Assembly: GCA_951812925.1 (NCBI GenBank)
Contig: OX638370.1
Coordinates: 37,141,948 to 37,205,947, forward strand
Direction: 5' to 3'
Source of the DNA: Calliopum simillimum
Lineage: Eukaryota; Arthropoda; Insecta; Diptera; Lauxaniidae
Length of the DNA stretch: 64,000 nt
Positions within the stretch are counted from its first letter, which is position 1, and every line of letters begins with the position of its first letter. The translations under genes were made by a program, and so were the position numbers. Below are positions 46,901-56,498 of the stretch, piece by piece. Under the pieces are notes generated by a model. That model was not told where the DNA came from, made no database searches, and saw nothing but the letters and a program-made list of their open reading frames with translations.

Positions 46901-47371
46901 TGTGTCTAACAAACCAGTTAATTTGTGGCCTTCAATATCTACCTCGGCATAAGCGCGTGTATCTACTTCGAGAACTTTGTTCACTGCTTCGGCTACCAGT
47001 AATCGCATGCGCTTGCGCCTTGCAAAATTATCTCGTGCTTTCCTGACTTTTCGAGAAACTTCGCGCATCCCGCTGACTACATTATTATTAAAAATACGCT
47101 CTCTAGCTTCATAGTATGATTTTACCCGCTCTTCTATTGGTCTAATCTCAAATGGCCTTTTCTTTAAGTTATTACTATTTGTATTAAATTGCAAAACCGT
47201 TTTTAAAATATTTTTTTTTTTTTTTACTACAGGACTTTCGGACACGTTGAAGTCGCTGTGTTCATCAAAATTATTTTCATTTATTTCTCCACTGCGGGTG
47301 TTTGTTCGGAGCGTGAATCCCCCGCCGAGATCACGTTCCTGTTGGCGTTTCCCATTGTGCACTTGGGACAC
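43925..47371 (-). CDS. pol: Pol polyprotein of the intact element (PR-RT-RH-IN)
   Basis: A 1148-codon open frame, probably expressed only as a Gag-Pol fusion from the slippery site at 47347-47353, so the first few residues are not made separately. The retropepsin motif GLLDTGASVSILGKG lies near residue 152. Reverse transcriptase includes LCLDARKLNDRTVKDAYPL and the YLDD active site near 463. RNase H includes TDHASLKWLM and ends HRKGADNVVADTLSRL. Integrase starts with an HHCC finger (near 803; CSICKETK) and has the catalytic VVDHFTKF and HSDNGKQFTGKEF (near 935), then ERVNQSV. There is no chromodomain and no env. All key residues I looked for are present. It is 1-2 exchanges per motif away from the second pol at 60581-64000. 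Confidence 0.93.
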   Translation of the reverse strand: MSQVHNGKRQQERDLGGGFTLRTNTRSGEINENNFDEHSDFNVSESPVVKKKKNILKTVLQFNTNSNNLKKRPFEIRPIEERVKSYYEARERIFNNNVVSGMREVSRKVRKARDNFARRKRMRLLVAEAVNKVLEVDTRAYAEVDIEGHKLTGLLDTGASVSILGKGCRELVEKLDMKVERYFSSVKTAGGHKHNVIGKVKLPVTYKNETKLVDFYLCPNLDQYSYFGIDFWRKFSLATDVVGVEELEFDKIMNHFVEPENKEEPERHSLSSEDQERLDAVIKEFQTYEEHGLGKTQLETHSIQLIEGATPIKERHYPISPAVQKLVYDEVDKMLELGVIEESESPWSNRVTLVRKPGKNRLCLDARKLNDRTVKDAYPLQNIEGILSRIDDTHYISSVDLKFAFWQIELDEKSKAYTAFTVPGRPLYQFSVMPFGLCNAAQRLCRLMDKVIPQRLKSNVFIYLDDLLIIAPDFDTHLIILREVAECLKRANLTIGLKKSKFCFKQLKYLGFLVGGGTLKTDPEKVSAIQRISIPKSTREVRSFLGTAGWYRRFIKNFASLSAPLSDTLKKGVKFKMTPEAIEAFNSLKKALTTAPVLKHPDFDSRFYVQCDASDIGVGAVLYQKDREDSERPIAFYSQKLNSCQKNYSVTEKECLAAVLAVKRFRPYIEMMPFTVITDHASLKWLMSLKDLTGRLARWSLQLQSFDFQIEHRKGADNVVADTLSRLLDEIDAAETPWLDMETTEFESPGYLELIKTVEENQDKLPDLRVEDGVLFKRTRFEQDDDEPKWKLWVPESLTSTIIEKAHNPETAAHGGMAKTLHRIRQFYFWPRMVIHDRNFVRSCSICKETKSTNKELRPTIGKEVTTERPFQKIYIDFLGKYPRSKSGNAYIFIVVDHFTKFTLLKAIREATATNIIQFLIKEVFHKFGVPEIIHSDNGKQFTGKEFCKMVDLYKIKHIKTAYYAPQSNAAERVNQSVLNAIRAYMKEDHRDWDLYLSEIECALRSSVHTATGVTPFFALFGHQMFSSGADYQLARKLNSLDDQELIILNNTDKIQLIRDKVKQNIHKAYERSAKYYNKRSRDIQFLPGQEIFKRNFTLSNFPKNINAKFCKKFSKCRVVRPIGNNMYELETLAGKALGVFHAKDMKQ

Positions 47372-49134
47372 TTTGGTGTGACCACGTCAGCCAAACCGCA
47401 TTTATAACAGAACACCGATCGTTGATCTATTGGGCAGTCCATATAGACATGGCCCTGTTGCTTGCAGTTCCAGCATATTAAAATTCGTTTAGGCTGCCGC
47501 ACAATTTGTTGTTGTTTTGTGTGTTGAAATGGATTCTGCTGTGGTTGTTGTTGCTGCTGCTGCTTGAATGGAGTAAAACGTTTCGTAGCCTGCATTTCAT
47601 CCAATTGCACCTCTTCATAGAAATATTGCTGCTCATCTATCTCATCACACTCCAGTTCGTTGACATCATGGCTGCGTCTTGGAAATTTCGTCTGGAATTG
47701 GTTTACACCACGCATGTCCCGACGAGAAACGAATTTTTCCGCATCAATACATTCCGATCGCAATTGCTCTACCGTATATATTGGCATTGAATACACTATA
47801 TGTCCAATACTGCTTCTCAAATTTTGTTTAATTATTTTGATTATATCAAAGTCAAGCACTGGATTTCTCAACTTTGATCGGATTTTCATAATAGCGTGGA
47901 AAAACGCGTCAACGCTTTCTCCAGCTGCTTGGCGACGCTCATACAGTTCCGACATCACCTCAAAATCAGTTCGGTTACTTTGATACTGCCGGTATAGTGC
48001 ATGCTTTAAATCTGGCCATTCAGTTATGTTCTGAGTCTTCACTTGCAGCCAGTACCACTCACGAGCGTTGCCCTCGACTAACAAATGGAATTCACGCATA
48101 ATTTGCTCCCAGGGACAACCGTATTGCGACTGAAGTCGTTCGAGTCGAAATACAAAATCTTCTACCGCCAATTTTTCCGTTCGTCCGTCGAAAACCAGAC
48201 CCCATCGGTCGATTTTTCCAAACGTTGGTGCATTTGAGTTCCAATTTTGATGCCGAGGTTGATTACTTGATGCTGCTGGAAAATTAGGCATTTCATTTGC
48301 TTGTTGATGTACGTTAAATGTCTGCTGATGCTGGCCACTCGACATCTGTGGTTGCCTACTAATTTGCTGCTGCTGTTGACCTCTAAATCTTTGCTGATGT
48401 TGTTGCTGTGAGCCGTCTCCTTGATTATATGATTGTTGTTGCAGCTCCTGCGGTAGAGACCGACGCCATGCTGGTAACTCCTCTAGTTTTTGATGATTTT
48501 TACTGTTGTTGTTTATATGTGAATTTTGGTTAATGACGTTGTTATTTTTAGATTGACCATTGGAACCAGATTGGAAGTTTGAAGCCTCGTCTAACCCACT
48601 GCCAGCCTGATCGCCACCTGCCGCAGCTGCCTCAGCAGTTTGGGAAGAGCCAGTAGCATGATGCGGTAAGAGGTTCATTCTTCTCATTAACTCATTAAAA
48701 TTCGTCCTCATACAGTCTTGAATTCTACTCTCTATAAAATTTCCTACCGAGTCCTTGAAATTATTATTTTCTATGCTTATAACCTCTTTTATAAGAGATA
48801 TAGCTTCTTTCCGCTTTGCAGATGAACTATTAGGTGGAGGGGGTAAATTTAAATTTGGGGGAAATGAATTAGCCTGATTTAAATCCATGGGTTGGGAATT
48901 TTTTGATTTAGCTCCCATATCATTACTGGATGCGGTAGTGTTATTCATTGCCCCAGGCCTAATTATCGTACTTGACAAATCTATAATGGTTTTGTCTTTT
49001 TCAAGACCACTTGGTGGTTGATTCATATTTGGTATTTTCGTAAGTGGGCTTCTATCACTTAAGGTTCTATTTAAATCAAACTGATTAGATCTTCTTCTTT
49101 TCTGCACGATCTTACTTTTATCTTTACCACTCAT
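47281..49134 (-). CDS. gag: Gag polyprotein of the intact element
   Basis: 617 codons from the ATG at 49134. The N-terminal half is low-complexity (N, Q, S and P runs). A Retrotrans_gag domain lies near residues 300-400 (RWGLVFDGRTEKLAVEDFVF, then GNAREWYWLQVKTQ). A Q-rich spacer precedes a CCHC knuckle (CWNCKQQGHVYMDC) and a second, variant Cys cluster (CYKCGLADVVTPKCPKC) without the usual His. The last 30 codons overlap pol, and the GGGAAAC heptamer lies in gag phase as ATG GGA AAC. The protein packages the element RNA into particles (family knowledge). Confidence 0.9.
   Translation of the reverse strand: MSGKDKSKIVQKRRRSNQFDLNRTLSDRSPLTKIPNMNQPPSGLEKDKTIIDLSSTIIRPGAMNNTTASSNDMGAKSKNSQPMDLNQANSFPPNLNLPPPPNSSSAKRKEAISLIKEVISIENNNFKDSVGNFIESRIQDCMRTNFNELMRRMNLLPHHATGSSQTAEAAAAGGDQAGSGLDEASNFQSGSNGQSKNNNVINQNSHINNNSKNHQKLEELPAWRRSLPQELQQQSYNQGDGSQQQHQQRFRGQQQQQISRQPQMSSGQHQQTFNVHQQANEMPNFPAASSNQPRHQNWNSNAPTFGKIDRWGLVFDGRTEKLAVEDFVFRLERLQSQYGCPWEQIMREFHLLVEGNAREWYWLQVKTQNITEWPDLKHALYRQYQSNRTDFEVMSELYERRQAAGESVDAFFHAIMKIRSKLRNPVLDFDIIKIIKQNLRSSIGHIVYSMPIYTVEQLRSECIDAEKFVSRRDMRGVNQFQTKFPRRSHDVNELECDEIDEQQYFYEEVQLDEMQATKRFTPFKQQQQQQPQQNPFQHTKQQQIVRQPKRILICWNCKQQGHVYMDCPIDQRSVFCYKCGLADVVTPKCPKCTMGNANRNVISAGDSRSEQTPAVEK
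47312..47353 (-). promoter_or_regulatory. -1 ribosomal frameshift site with downstream stem (gag/pol)
   Basis: The GGGAAAC heptamer at 47353-47347 is in the correct gag phase (G GGA AAC), and the pol frame is the -1 frame from that point. After an 11-base spacer, CGTGA (47335-47331) can pair with TCACG (47316-47312) around a 14-base G-rich loop. The second element at the right edge has the same arrangement. Confidence 0.8.
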
Positions 49135-50090
49135 ATATTTTCTTCACAGGACAAACAAAAAAAAATTAATTTTTTTTTTTTTTTTTTAATTCGATTTACA
49201 AAAAAAATATCGATCTATATTAGCGAAAATGAGAGAGGGGTACTTAAATGACCGAATGAATGGGTGAAATTGGTATATATTAGGTGATATATAAAAAAAT
49301 TCATTCTATGTGCCTCATAAAGAGTTGTTCACGGCGCTCGATCCTTTGAGAGTTCTTTCTTGAATATCAGGCAAAATATTCTGGATATTTTCTTCTTTTT
49401 TTTTTTTATGTGCATGAGTTTTTGTAAATTTACAACTTTTCCATTGCTTATACTTCAAAGCTTGCTGTACAGCTTAATTTCAAAATTCTATAAATCTTAT
49501 TTAAGGCTACAGTTTACTTGAAGTTTATTTGTTTGACTGCACAACGAAAAATTCCAAAAATATTTCCCCTGATTTATATTGAAACGAAACCTATGCAATT
49601 AATTGCAGCTTTGGCTATTCTTTTAAGTCATAGGTATTCGTATACCCTTTATGCTTGCACCCTCCCGACATATCCCAGATCCAATGCAGTTAGTCAATAG
49701 ACTATTAAATCGTTGCTAAGTCACTAGATCCAAAAATAACCCGAGAAAGTACAACTTATTAGATAAAAGATATCATAATCGGAATTTAAAATTTAATGTA
49801 GACAAATTTTCTTCAGGCCATCTCATTACACGGTGCGATTTGCTGTGCATTACCTGCTAGGCTAAGTCACCGTGATCAAAGAAAGCCTGAAAATTAACTT
49901 TCAACCGGACTGATAGCTATACCGTTGATCACTCACCCACATGATGCAATTAGTTCCTACGCCTTGGCTATACTAAGTCACCTATGTAGCACAGAGACCG
50001 ACGAGATTCAATCAGCCTATTTTCAAAATTTTCCTTTAAGCTTTCGTTGGGGTAGTAGATCTCAATTACCCCTACTAGTGTTATTTCTGA
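49135..50090 (-). other. Leader between primer binding site and gag
   Basis: About 950 bases of untranslated leader, A+T-rich, with a run of T near 49168-49188. No frame with a domain is visible. It presumably carries the packaging signal. Confidence 0.5.
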
Positions 50091-50100
50091 TTGGGCGCCA
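50091..50100 (-). promoter_or_regulatory. Primer binding site, tRNA-Lys type
   Basis: On the element strand TGGCGCCCAA begins three bases after the 5' LTR end. It matches the complement of the 3' end of fly tRNA-Lys (GGGCG plus CCA) over ten bases, then diverges. Confidence 0.7.
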
Positions 50101-50103
50101 TAT

Positions 50104-52709
50104 TGTTATAAGCCCCTTAGCTAACGAATCTAACGCGGCCCGCCACGGCCAGCTTGCGGCTTTCCAGAGTAGGTTCCCAACCCACCGCGTTAGACCGAGG
50201 GGTTAACAATAAATACCACTTCTGGTTCCCACCAAAAGTGTATTTGAAAACTCAAAAAAAAAAACGTCGAACTCAAAAATAATCTATCTCCAAAAAAACT
50301 GCGATATTAAACCAAAAAAAAAACCTGACTCTCATAAAGGAACATTATTGAAACCGCCACCATAAACAAGGGGAGTTGATTTTGTTTCCCCGCACACCCA
50401 CCCTACCTGTGCCGTCAATACCATGTACCTCAACGACACCCACAAACAATCTTCATTCACCAATATACCAATTCACTCACCCATCACCGGACATTATCCC
50501 ACCCTCTCTCCAAAAGATTTACCACGACATCTTTATCTTCATTTTTGATTCAATACATTTATTCGAACCCTTAACATACTTACAAAATTTTAGCCTAGAC
50601 CAGACTTTAAAAAAAAACAAAACCAACCAATTAGGCTGCTTATAAAATCAAAATGAAATATGTATGCGTATAATAAAAAAAAACATGCAAATAAATATAT
50701 AAAAACAATATGCATAAAAATTATAAATATTAAATTTGATATAAAAAAAAACAGTATTTTAAACCATGCTAAAACGAATGTTTTATCTATCGCTAATCTC
50801 TTTCGGTAACCAAACCATAAATCAAAAAAAAACTACCCCTAAATTCCTAAATGAGCTCGCTTAGAAACTTGCTATTACGAATAAATATTTTTTTTAAACC
50901 TCCCCTTTTTTTTATTTGTCAGCAATAGATAAAAATCCTTACAAAAATTATAAATAAAAAAAAAAACATGCTAAAACAAAATTAAATAAAAAACTTATAA
51001 GCTACAAATTTATAAATTAAAATACTTTTTCCCCACTGTCCCACGAACGACCCAATTTCTCTCCTCTTTACTTTCACCTCTTTTTACAGACGTCTACTCT
51101 CCGGATAAAATATTCCTGCAGATCGCAGACTTTTTACTTCCACTCTTTTAATATGTGGATCGCCTTCTTTTTGTGGAATCTACCTCTGGTTGTGATCCGA
51201 AATTATAATTTTGCGCACTGTTGTACCGATATCTTTGGGCCAACTTACTATTCACCATCGGATTTTCTTCTCCTACCAAATTCAATTCTATGTTCTGCTT
51301 TATTTTCTTTAAAACTTAAAATACTTTAAAAATAAAGAAAAATTGTGGCTGACTTATCTTCTTTTAAACGCAGTGCTCACTAGTGCCATCCATGGTCCTC
51401 ATTTCCTGCATCAGCCACACTATGCAAAAAAAAACACTTGATGTAAAAAACTTCTAGCACTTTCGCCTAAGCCATCAATATGTAAAAAGGGAAACTAACA
51501 CACTTACATTTTCTTTAAATCACTCTGGACAACTTTCATCAAAAAGAACCGAAGGTGAAACCGTCTGCGATGATTTTATCCTTAATATCCTACGATTACG
51601 TTATATTAAAAATGAAGAAAAAGCTAAAATTAACTCGAATTCACAAAAAAAACACTTTAAGTTTTGCTTACTCCAAATTTCCCTGCTAAATCTTCCTCAA
51701 AACTGGAACTACCTCTTGGTTGGAACACGGGCACTTATTTTTCCAAAATGATTTTGTTGGGCTAATCTTTATTAGCTAACTTAGCACTGTCTTTTAAACT
51801 TTTAAAACTAACTTTCACTTTTTAGAGCGCTTAAAAACCGGCACAACTTAATTTGGACATGAGGACTGTACAACTAAATTTTTGCGCTAAAACAATTAGT
51901 TGCTAAGCCTGTATATTTTCAAATTTTCTATTACATAAGGAAAACAGTTTTTGACCTGCCCTTATATATACGTACTAACATAAATCACGAAGACCTAACA
52001 TTTTAACCTTTTCCCCTACTTAACACTAATACAGTATACTATTGTAATTTATAAATGACTCACACTAAACTTTTCTTGCATCTAAACAAAATCCCCTAAA
52101 CGAGCCAACAATCCGTGTACATGCTATGTTGCAAAAAAACTTGTTACCCTATTTCTAGAAAACATCATGCACCATAAAACATTTGGTTCTTGTCCCGGCT
52201 GTGGAACTAAATTTCCCCACGTACCGATTGAATCGGTCTGACTCCGACTTTTGACATTTGTACTTGATGGCTGACACGAGCACGCACAAAATTTTTGCGT
52301 ACAAATTAAAACTAAAAAAAAACTATTAATAAAAGGACAAGTTCCTATTCAACTACCAATTCCTGAACAATAAAACCAAGGAAACATTATAAACATAAGG
52401 ATACATAAGAAAACAAACAAAACTAACCAAAAAACGTGAAGTAAAAAAAAACACATGTACGGCAGTAGCGCTCCGTCCCGAAAAACTAATAATTTCTGGG
52501 CCAAAGGGAAAAATAGTAATTAACCTCCAAAAAAAACAAAATAAAAGTCATTTAAATCCTTTCACAAAAAGGGTTCTCCCGGAAACAAACAAAAAATGCC
52601 AAAAAAAATTGGTTAAAAAAAATAATGCAAGTGTGGCAGCCGAGCACTCTGCCAACCCCCCATTCGGAAACACAGCCACATTCCATATCAGGCTCATTCA
52701 TCTGCAACA
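50104..52709 (-). repeat. 5' LTR (2606 bases) of the intact element
   Basis: It has the same length as the 3' LTR and differs at two positions that I noticed. On the element strand it starts TGTTGCAGATGAATGAGCC and ends CTTATAACA. It should hold the promoter; I cannot place the start site. Confidence 0.92.
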
Positions 52710-52713
52710 CCTT
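52710..52713. repeat. Target site duplication CCTT, right
   Basis: Second copy of the 4-base duplication; see 40684-40687. Confidence 0.9.
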
Positions 52714-54325
52714 ATAATTATAAAATGAAAATTCGGTTAACGGATGATGTACCATTTCATAGCTCACCACGCCGCTTATCTTTTTATAACCGAACAAAAG
52801 TGCGAGAAATTACTGACGATCTACTATCTAGACAAATTATTAGACCTAGTCAATCTCCATATGCGTCGCCAATAGTTTTAGTGAAAAAAAAGACTGGTGA
52901 AATTAGAATGTGTGTTGATTACCGATGTCTAAATAAGAAAACAGTGCGAGATAATTTCCCTCTTCCTCTTATTGAGGATTGCATTGAATATATGGCTGGT
53001 AAGTCTTGGTTTACTTTACTTGATTTGAAAGATGGCTTTTATCAATGCGCGATGGATGAAGATTCCATCCCATTTACTTCATTCGTTACTCCGTACGGAC
53101 AATTTGAATTTTTAAAAATGCCATTTGGGTTAAAAATTCACCCTCTAATTTTCAAAGGTTTGTGTACAATATTTTCCAAGATTTGATAAATTCAAATAAA
53201 ATTATTGTGTATATTGACGATATTTTAATTGCATCTACTGATTTTGATTCACACCTTGCGATTGTTAAAGAAGTTTTAAGTCGAATATATGAAAAAGGTT
53301 TAGAATTAAAACTTAGAAAATGTAAGTTCGGTTTCAGAGAAATTGAATACCTTGGGTATTTAGTCTCAGTGCATGGGATACATCCAAGTAATTCGCATAT
53401 CAAAGCTATTGAAAGATATCCTATTCCAAAAAGCTAAAAAGAATTGCATACTGCTATAGGTTTGTTTTCTTATTTCCGTAGATTTGTGCCATCATTTTCA
53501 AAAATTGCTAAGCCACTTCTCAACCTGTTGAAAAATAATGTGCCATTTGATTTTTCCGATACATGTCAGGCAGCATTTTTTGAGTTACGTGATCGCTTGG
53601 CCGCTGCTCCTATTCTATCAATTTATAATCCGAAGTCAGAAACTGAGGTGCATTGCGATGCTAGTAGTTTAGGATTTGGTTCTGCATTACAACAGAGACA
53701 AAATGATGGTAAATTTCATCCTGTAGCTTATTTTTCTAAATCTGCTATTTTAGCAGAATCGAAATATCATAGTTTTGAGTTGGAAACTCTTTCGATAATA
53801 TATGCGTTACGAAGATTTCGTGTGTATCTTGAAGGAATCCCATTCAAGATAGTTACCGATTGTAATTCTTTAACAATGACCTTGAGTAAGAAACAAGTAA
53901 ATCCACGAATAGCTCGATGGGCATTGGAACTGGAAAATTATAACTATTCGATACAACATCGTTCGGGAAATTTAATGGGTCATGTGGATGCTCTCAGCCG
54001 CTGTCATCCCAAACAAAGTAGTTTTGATACCAAATCTACTAATATCCAAGCTAATAATGGGGATTCCCTTGTTGCTATAGTTGATAGCAGTGATATCGAT
54101 TTTCAGATTCAAATAGCTCAAAGTCGAGATGAAACTATTAAAGAACTTTTAAATAAACTTGAAATTGGCGAGGTGGAAAATTTTGAATTGTGTGATGGGT
54201 TAGTTTTTCGCAAATGTTCTAATGACCAATTGTTGTTGTATGTCCCTAGTGAGATGGAAGATAATATAATAAGAATGATTCATGAGAAAATTGGACATTT
54301 GGGAATAAGTGTTACGATAAAGTAA
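52714..54325 (+). pseudogene. Reverse transcriptase and RNase H of the decayed element
   Basis: It resumes the host element after the insertion. RT fingers and palm: FHSSPRRLSFYNR, MCVDYRCLNKKTV, LLDLKDGFYQ. One base is missing in an A run near 53134, shifting the frame. YIDDILIAS (the YxDD site) follows at about 53210, then LFSYFRRFVPSFSKIA. A TAA at 53435-53437 interrupts it. RNase H reads VHCDASSLGFGSAL, then HSFELETLSIIYALRRFRVY and HRSGNLMGHVDALSRC. A shift near 54312 enters integrase. Confidence 0.85.
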
Positions 54326-55809
54326 GGAAAAATTATTGGTTTCCTAAGAGAAAAGAAAAAATTTCAGTTTTCATTAAAAACTGTATTAAGTGTATTATGT
54401 ATTCAACACCAGTACGCTCAAATGAGCATAATCTATACAACATACCTAAGGCACCAATCCCTTTTGATACTATCCATATTGACCATTTTGGGCCTTTACC
54501 ATCAATTACGTCAAAGCGAAAACATATACTGGTAGTTATTGATGGATTCACGAAATTTGTAAGATTGTACCCCGTTAATTCTACGAGTACAAAGGAAGTT
54601 TGTTGCGCATTAGATAAATATTTTAGTTACTACAGTCGGCCTAGGCGAATAATTTCTGATAGAGGCACTTGTTTCACATCAAACGAATTTAGTAACTTTT
54701 TACATCGTAATAGTATTGTTAATTGTCGCAGTCTTGCGGTTAAATAAAAACAAAATCTTTAATAGCACGCTATTTTCTATATCTATTTATTAATTATAAA
54801 ATATTCGAGTTTACAAAATATCAAAAGCACGAGTCTTATAAAAAAATGCAAGCGCGAGACTTATAAAAGATCGAAAGCGCGAGCTTTAAAATTATTTCGT
54901 GTTTTAACCGCTATGACAAATTAACTACTGACTTTAAATTCATTACAATGTCAAATTTTTACCAACTAAAATTCAAGTAGCGGGCAAGAACAGTTAAATG
55001 ATACATATGTACATATGGAAACATAAATGCATAAGAATTCAATAAGAATGCGTTAACATGTACTAATGTATGTATGTATATACTTATGTATAATAAAAAA
55101 GAAAAGAATAAAAATTGGATCTTCACTTCTTAGCTAAACTTTAAACGGCGGCAACAAGTATATTACATGTTAAAGTAGCTGTGGCTTCACCTCAGGCAAA
55201 CGGGCAGGTAGAGCGTGTGAACAGGGTGATTAAATCAATGTAAAGTAAAATTAGTGAACCGATTGAGCATGCTGTTTGGGTTTCAAAACTGTCTCTTGCA
55301 GAGTTTGCTTTATATAATACAGTTCATAGTAGCACAAAAAAAACACCAAGTCAACTCTTTTTGGGGTAAATCAACGTGGTAAAATTATTGATGAATTGAC
55401 AGAGCATTTAGATTCAAAACAAAGTAGAAGTATCAACCGCGATCTGACAAGTGACCGTTTGACTGCATTGAAAAATATTGAAAAGTCACAAGAATATAAT
55501 TTGAAACAATTTTTAAGGTGCAGTGCGCCAGCAAAGCAATATTCTGTCGGCGATTATGTTGTAATACGTCACGTCGATAGCTCAACGGGAACCAATAAAA
55601 AGTTTATACAGAAATATCGCGGTCCTTACATTATTCATAAAGTTTTACCGAATGATCGTTATGTGGTCAAAGATATAGAGAACTGTCAAGTGACTCAGTT
55701 ACCCTATAATGGAGTAGTTGAGTCTAATAAAATAAGGAAATTGTTGGCACTAAAGGAGAGTCCCAGGTCTGTGGCTACTGTTGATCATGAACCACACTTT
55801 ATTAATTAA
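54326..55809 (+). pseudogene. Integrase of the decayed element, interrupted by a solo LTR
   Basis: HHCC finger remains lie around 54290-54400. The catalytic core has TIHIDHFGPLP and VVIDGFTKFVRLY, then ISDRGTCFTSNEF at about 54650. The 440-base solo LTR follows, and the frame resumes with VKVAVASPQANGQVERVN in phase once the LTR and one AGTAT are set aside. A stop follows at 55241-55243, then a frame (55396-55809) with the C-terminal region (YSVGDYVVIRH, KYRGPYIIHKVL). Confidence 0.8.
54717..55156. mobile_element. Solo LTR (440 bases) with AGTAT duplication
   Basis: AGTAT at 54712-54716 and 55157-55161 brackets a sequence that starts TGTTAATTGTCGCAG and ends GGCGGCAACA. The TG...CA ends and the 5-base duplication are those of an LTR element reduced to one LTR by recombination. 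The family is unknown; a 5-base duplication suits Copia or BEL/Pao types. Orientation is not clear. Confidence 0.8.
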
Positions 55810-56080
55810 GAGTAGTTGTAAGAATTTTGTAAAGTCATATATTCGTTGATTGAGGACAATCAATTTTATCAGGTTAGCCGAGCTGTAGTATAAAAATGTA
55901 GTGTGTATAGAGCAGAAAAAAATGTGTGCAGGACTTAAATGTCAAATAACGCCATCTATATTTGAACACACTTTTATAATGACAATTGTAAAATTATATG
56001 TTGGCAATGGCATGAAGTTTTTAAACAAAATAGCGTCACTTTTATAACGACTGGCGAACAGAAATCACCGATTAAAGTGC

Positions 56081-56498
56081 TGAACACATTCGGTGCGAGC
56101 TGCGAGTGCGAGAGAAACCCCACCGAGATAGCACGATTTTCTCTATATGTTTGAGTAAGATATAAAATTGAGCTTTTATTAAACGTCATTTATAAAAGCT
56201 CTCGCAGTGCGATTGAATTGATTCTATTTTTCTGACGATTTTTAAAAAAGAAGAACAAGACCAAACACAAAAATTTAAATTTATTATTTTCGACTGAATT
56301 TTTTAATTTCAATTTGAAGTTTAAATAATTTTGAAAACAAATACGTTTTTATTTTTCGTTATTTGTTTTCAATTTTCATAAAAAAAAAACTTACTCGCAA
56401 CGAGTTGATTGTGTTTTTACGCGCGAGAAAAAGCTCAAAAAATCGTTTGAGCAAAAGCTATTTTCTCTCGCACTCGCAGCTCGCACCGAATGTGTTCA
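56081..56498. mobile_element. MITE, 418 bases, long perfect TIRs
   Basis: TGAACACATTCGGTGCGAGC (56081), continuing TGCGAGTGCGAGAGA, is mirrored exactly by the sequence ending at 56498. The interior is A+T-rich with cgagaaaaagctc motifs and non-coding. No target duplication is evident. Confidence 0.75.

Larger units (their letters stand above)
40688..52709 (-). mobile_element. Apparently intact Ty3/gypsy LTR retrotransposon, 12,022 bases
   Basis: The order on the minus strand is 5' LTR (50104-52709), primer site, leader, gag, -1 frameshift, pol, 630-base untranslated stretch, 3' LTR (40688-43293). The LTRs are the same length and differ at two positions that I noticed, so insertion is very recent. 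Both open frames are uninterrupted. Long LTRs, no env and a 4-base duplication recall the Osvaldo/Ulysses clade of flies; that placement is from memory and needs a tree. Removing the insert and one CCTT would put the host element's protease and reverse transcriptase frames back in phase. Confidence 0.92.
39082..55809 (+). mobile_element. Decayed Ty3/gypsy retrotransposon, split by later insertions
   Basis: Domains appear in order Gag, zinc knuckles, protease, reverse transcriptase, RNase H, integrase, all on the plus strand. Two later insertions interrupt it: the 12-kb element at 40688-52709 and the solo LTR at 54717-55156. Outside those, at least four frameshifts (about 39678, 39940, 53134 and 54312) and nonsense codons (for example 53435-53437 and 55241-55243) show it is dead. 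I could not find its own LTRs: the 5' side is replaced by gatatc repeats, and nothing after 55809 matches upstream DNA. Confidence 0.85.
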
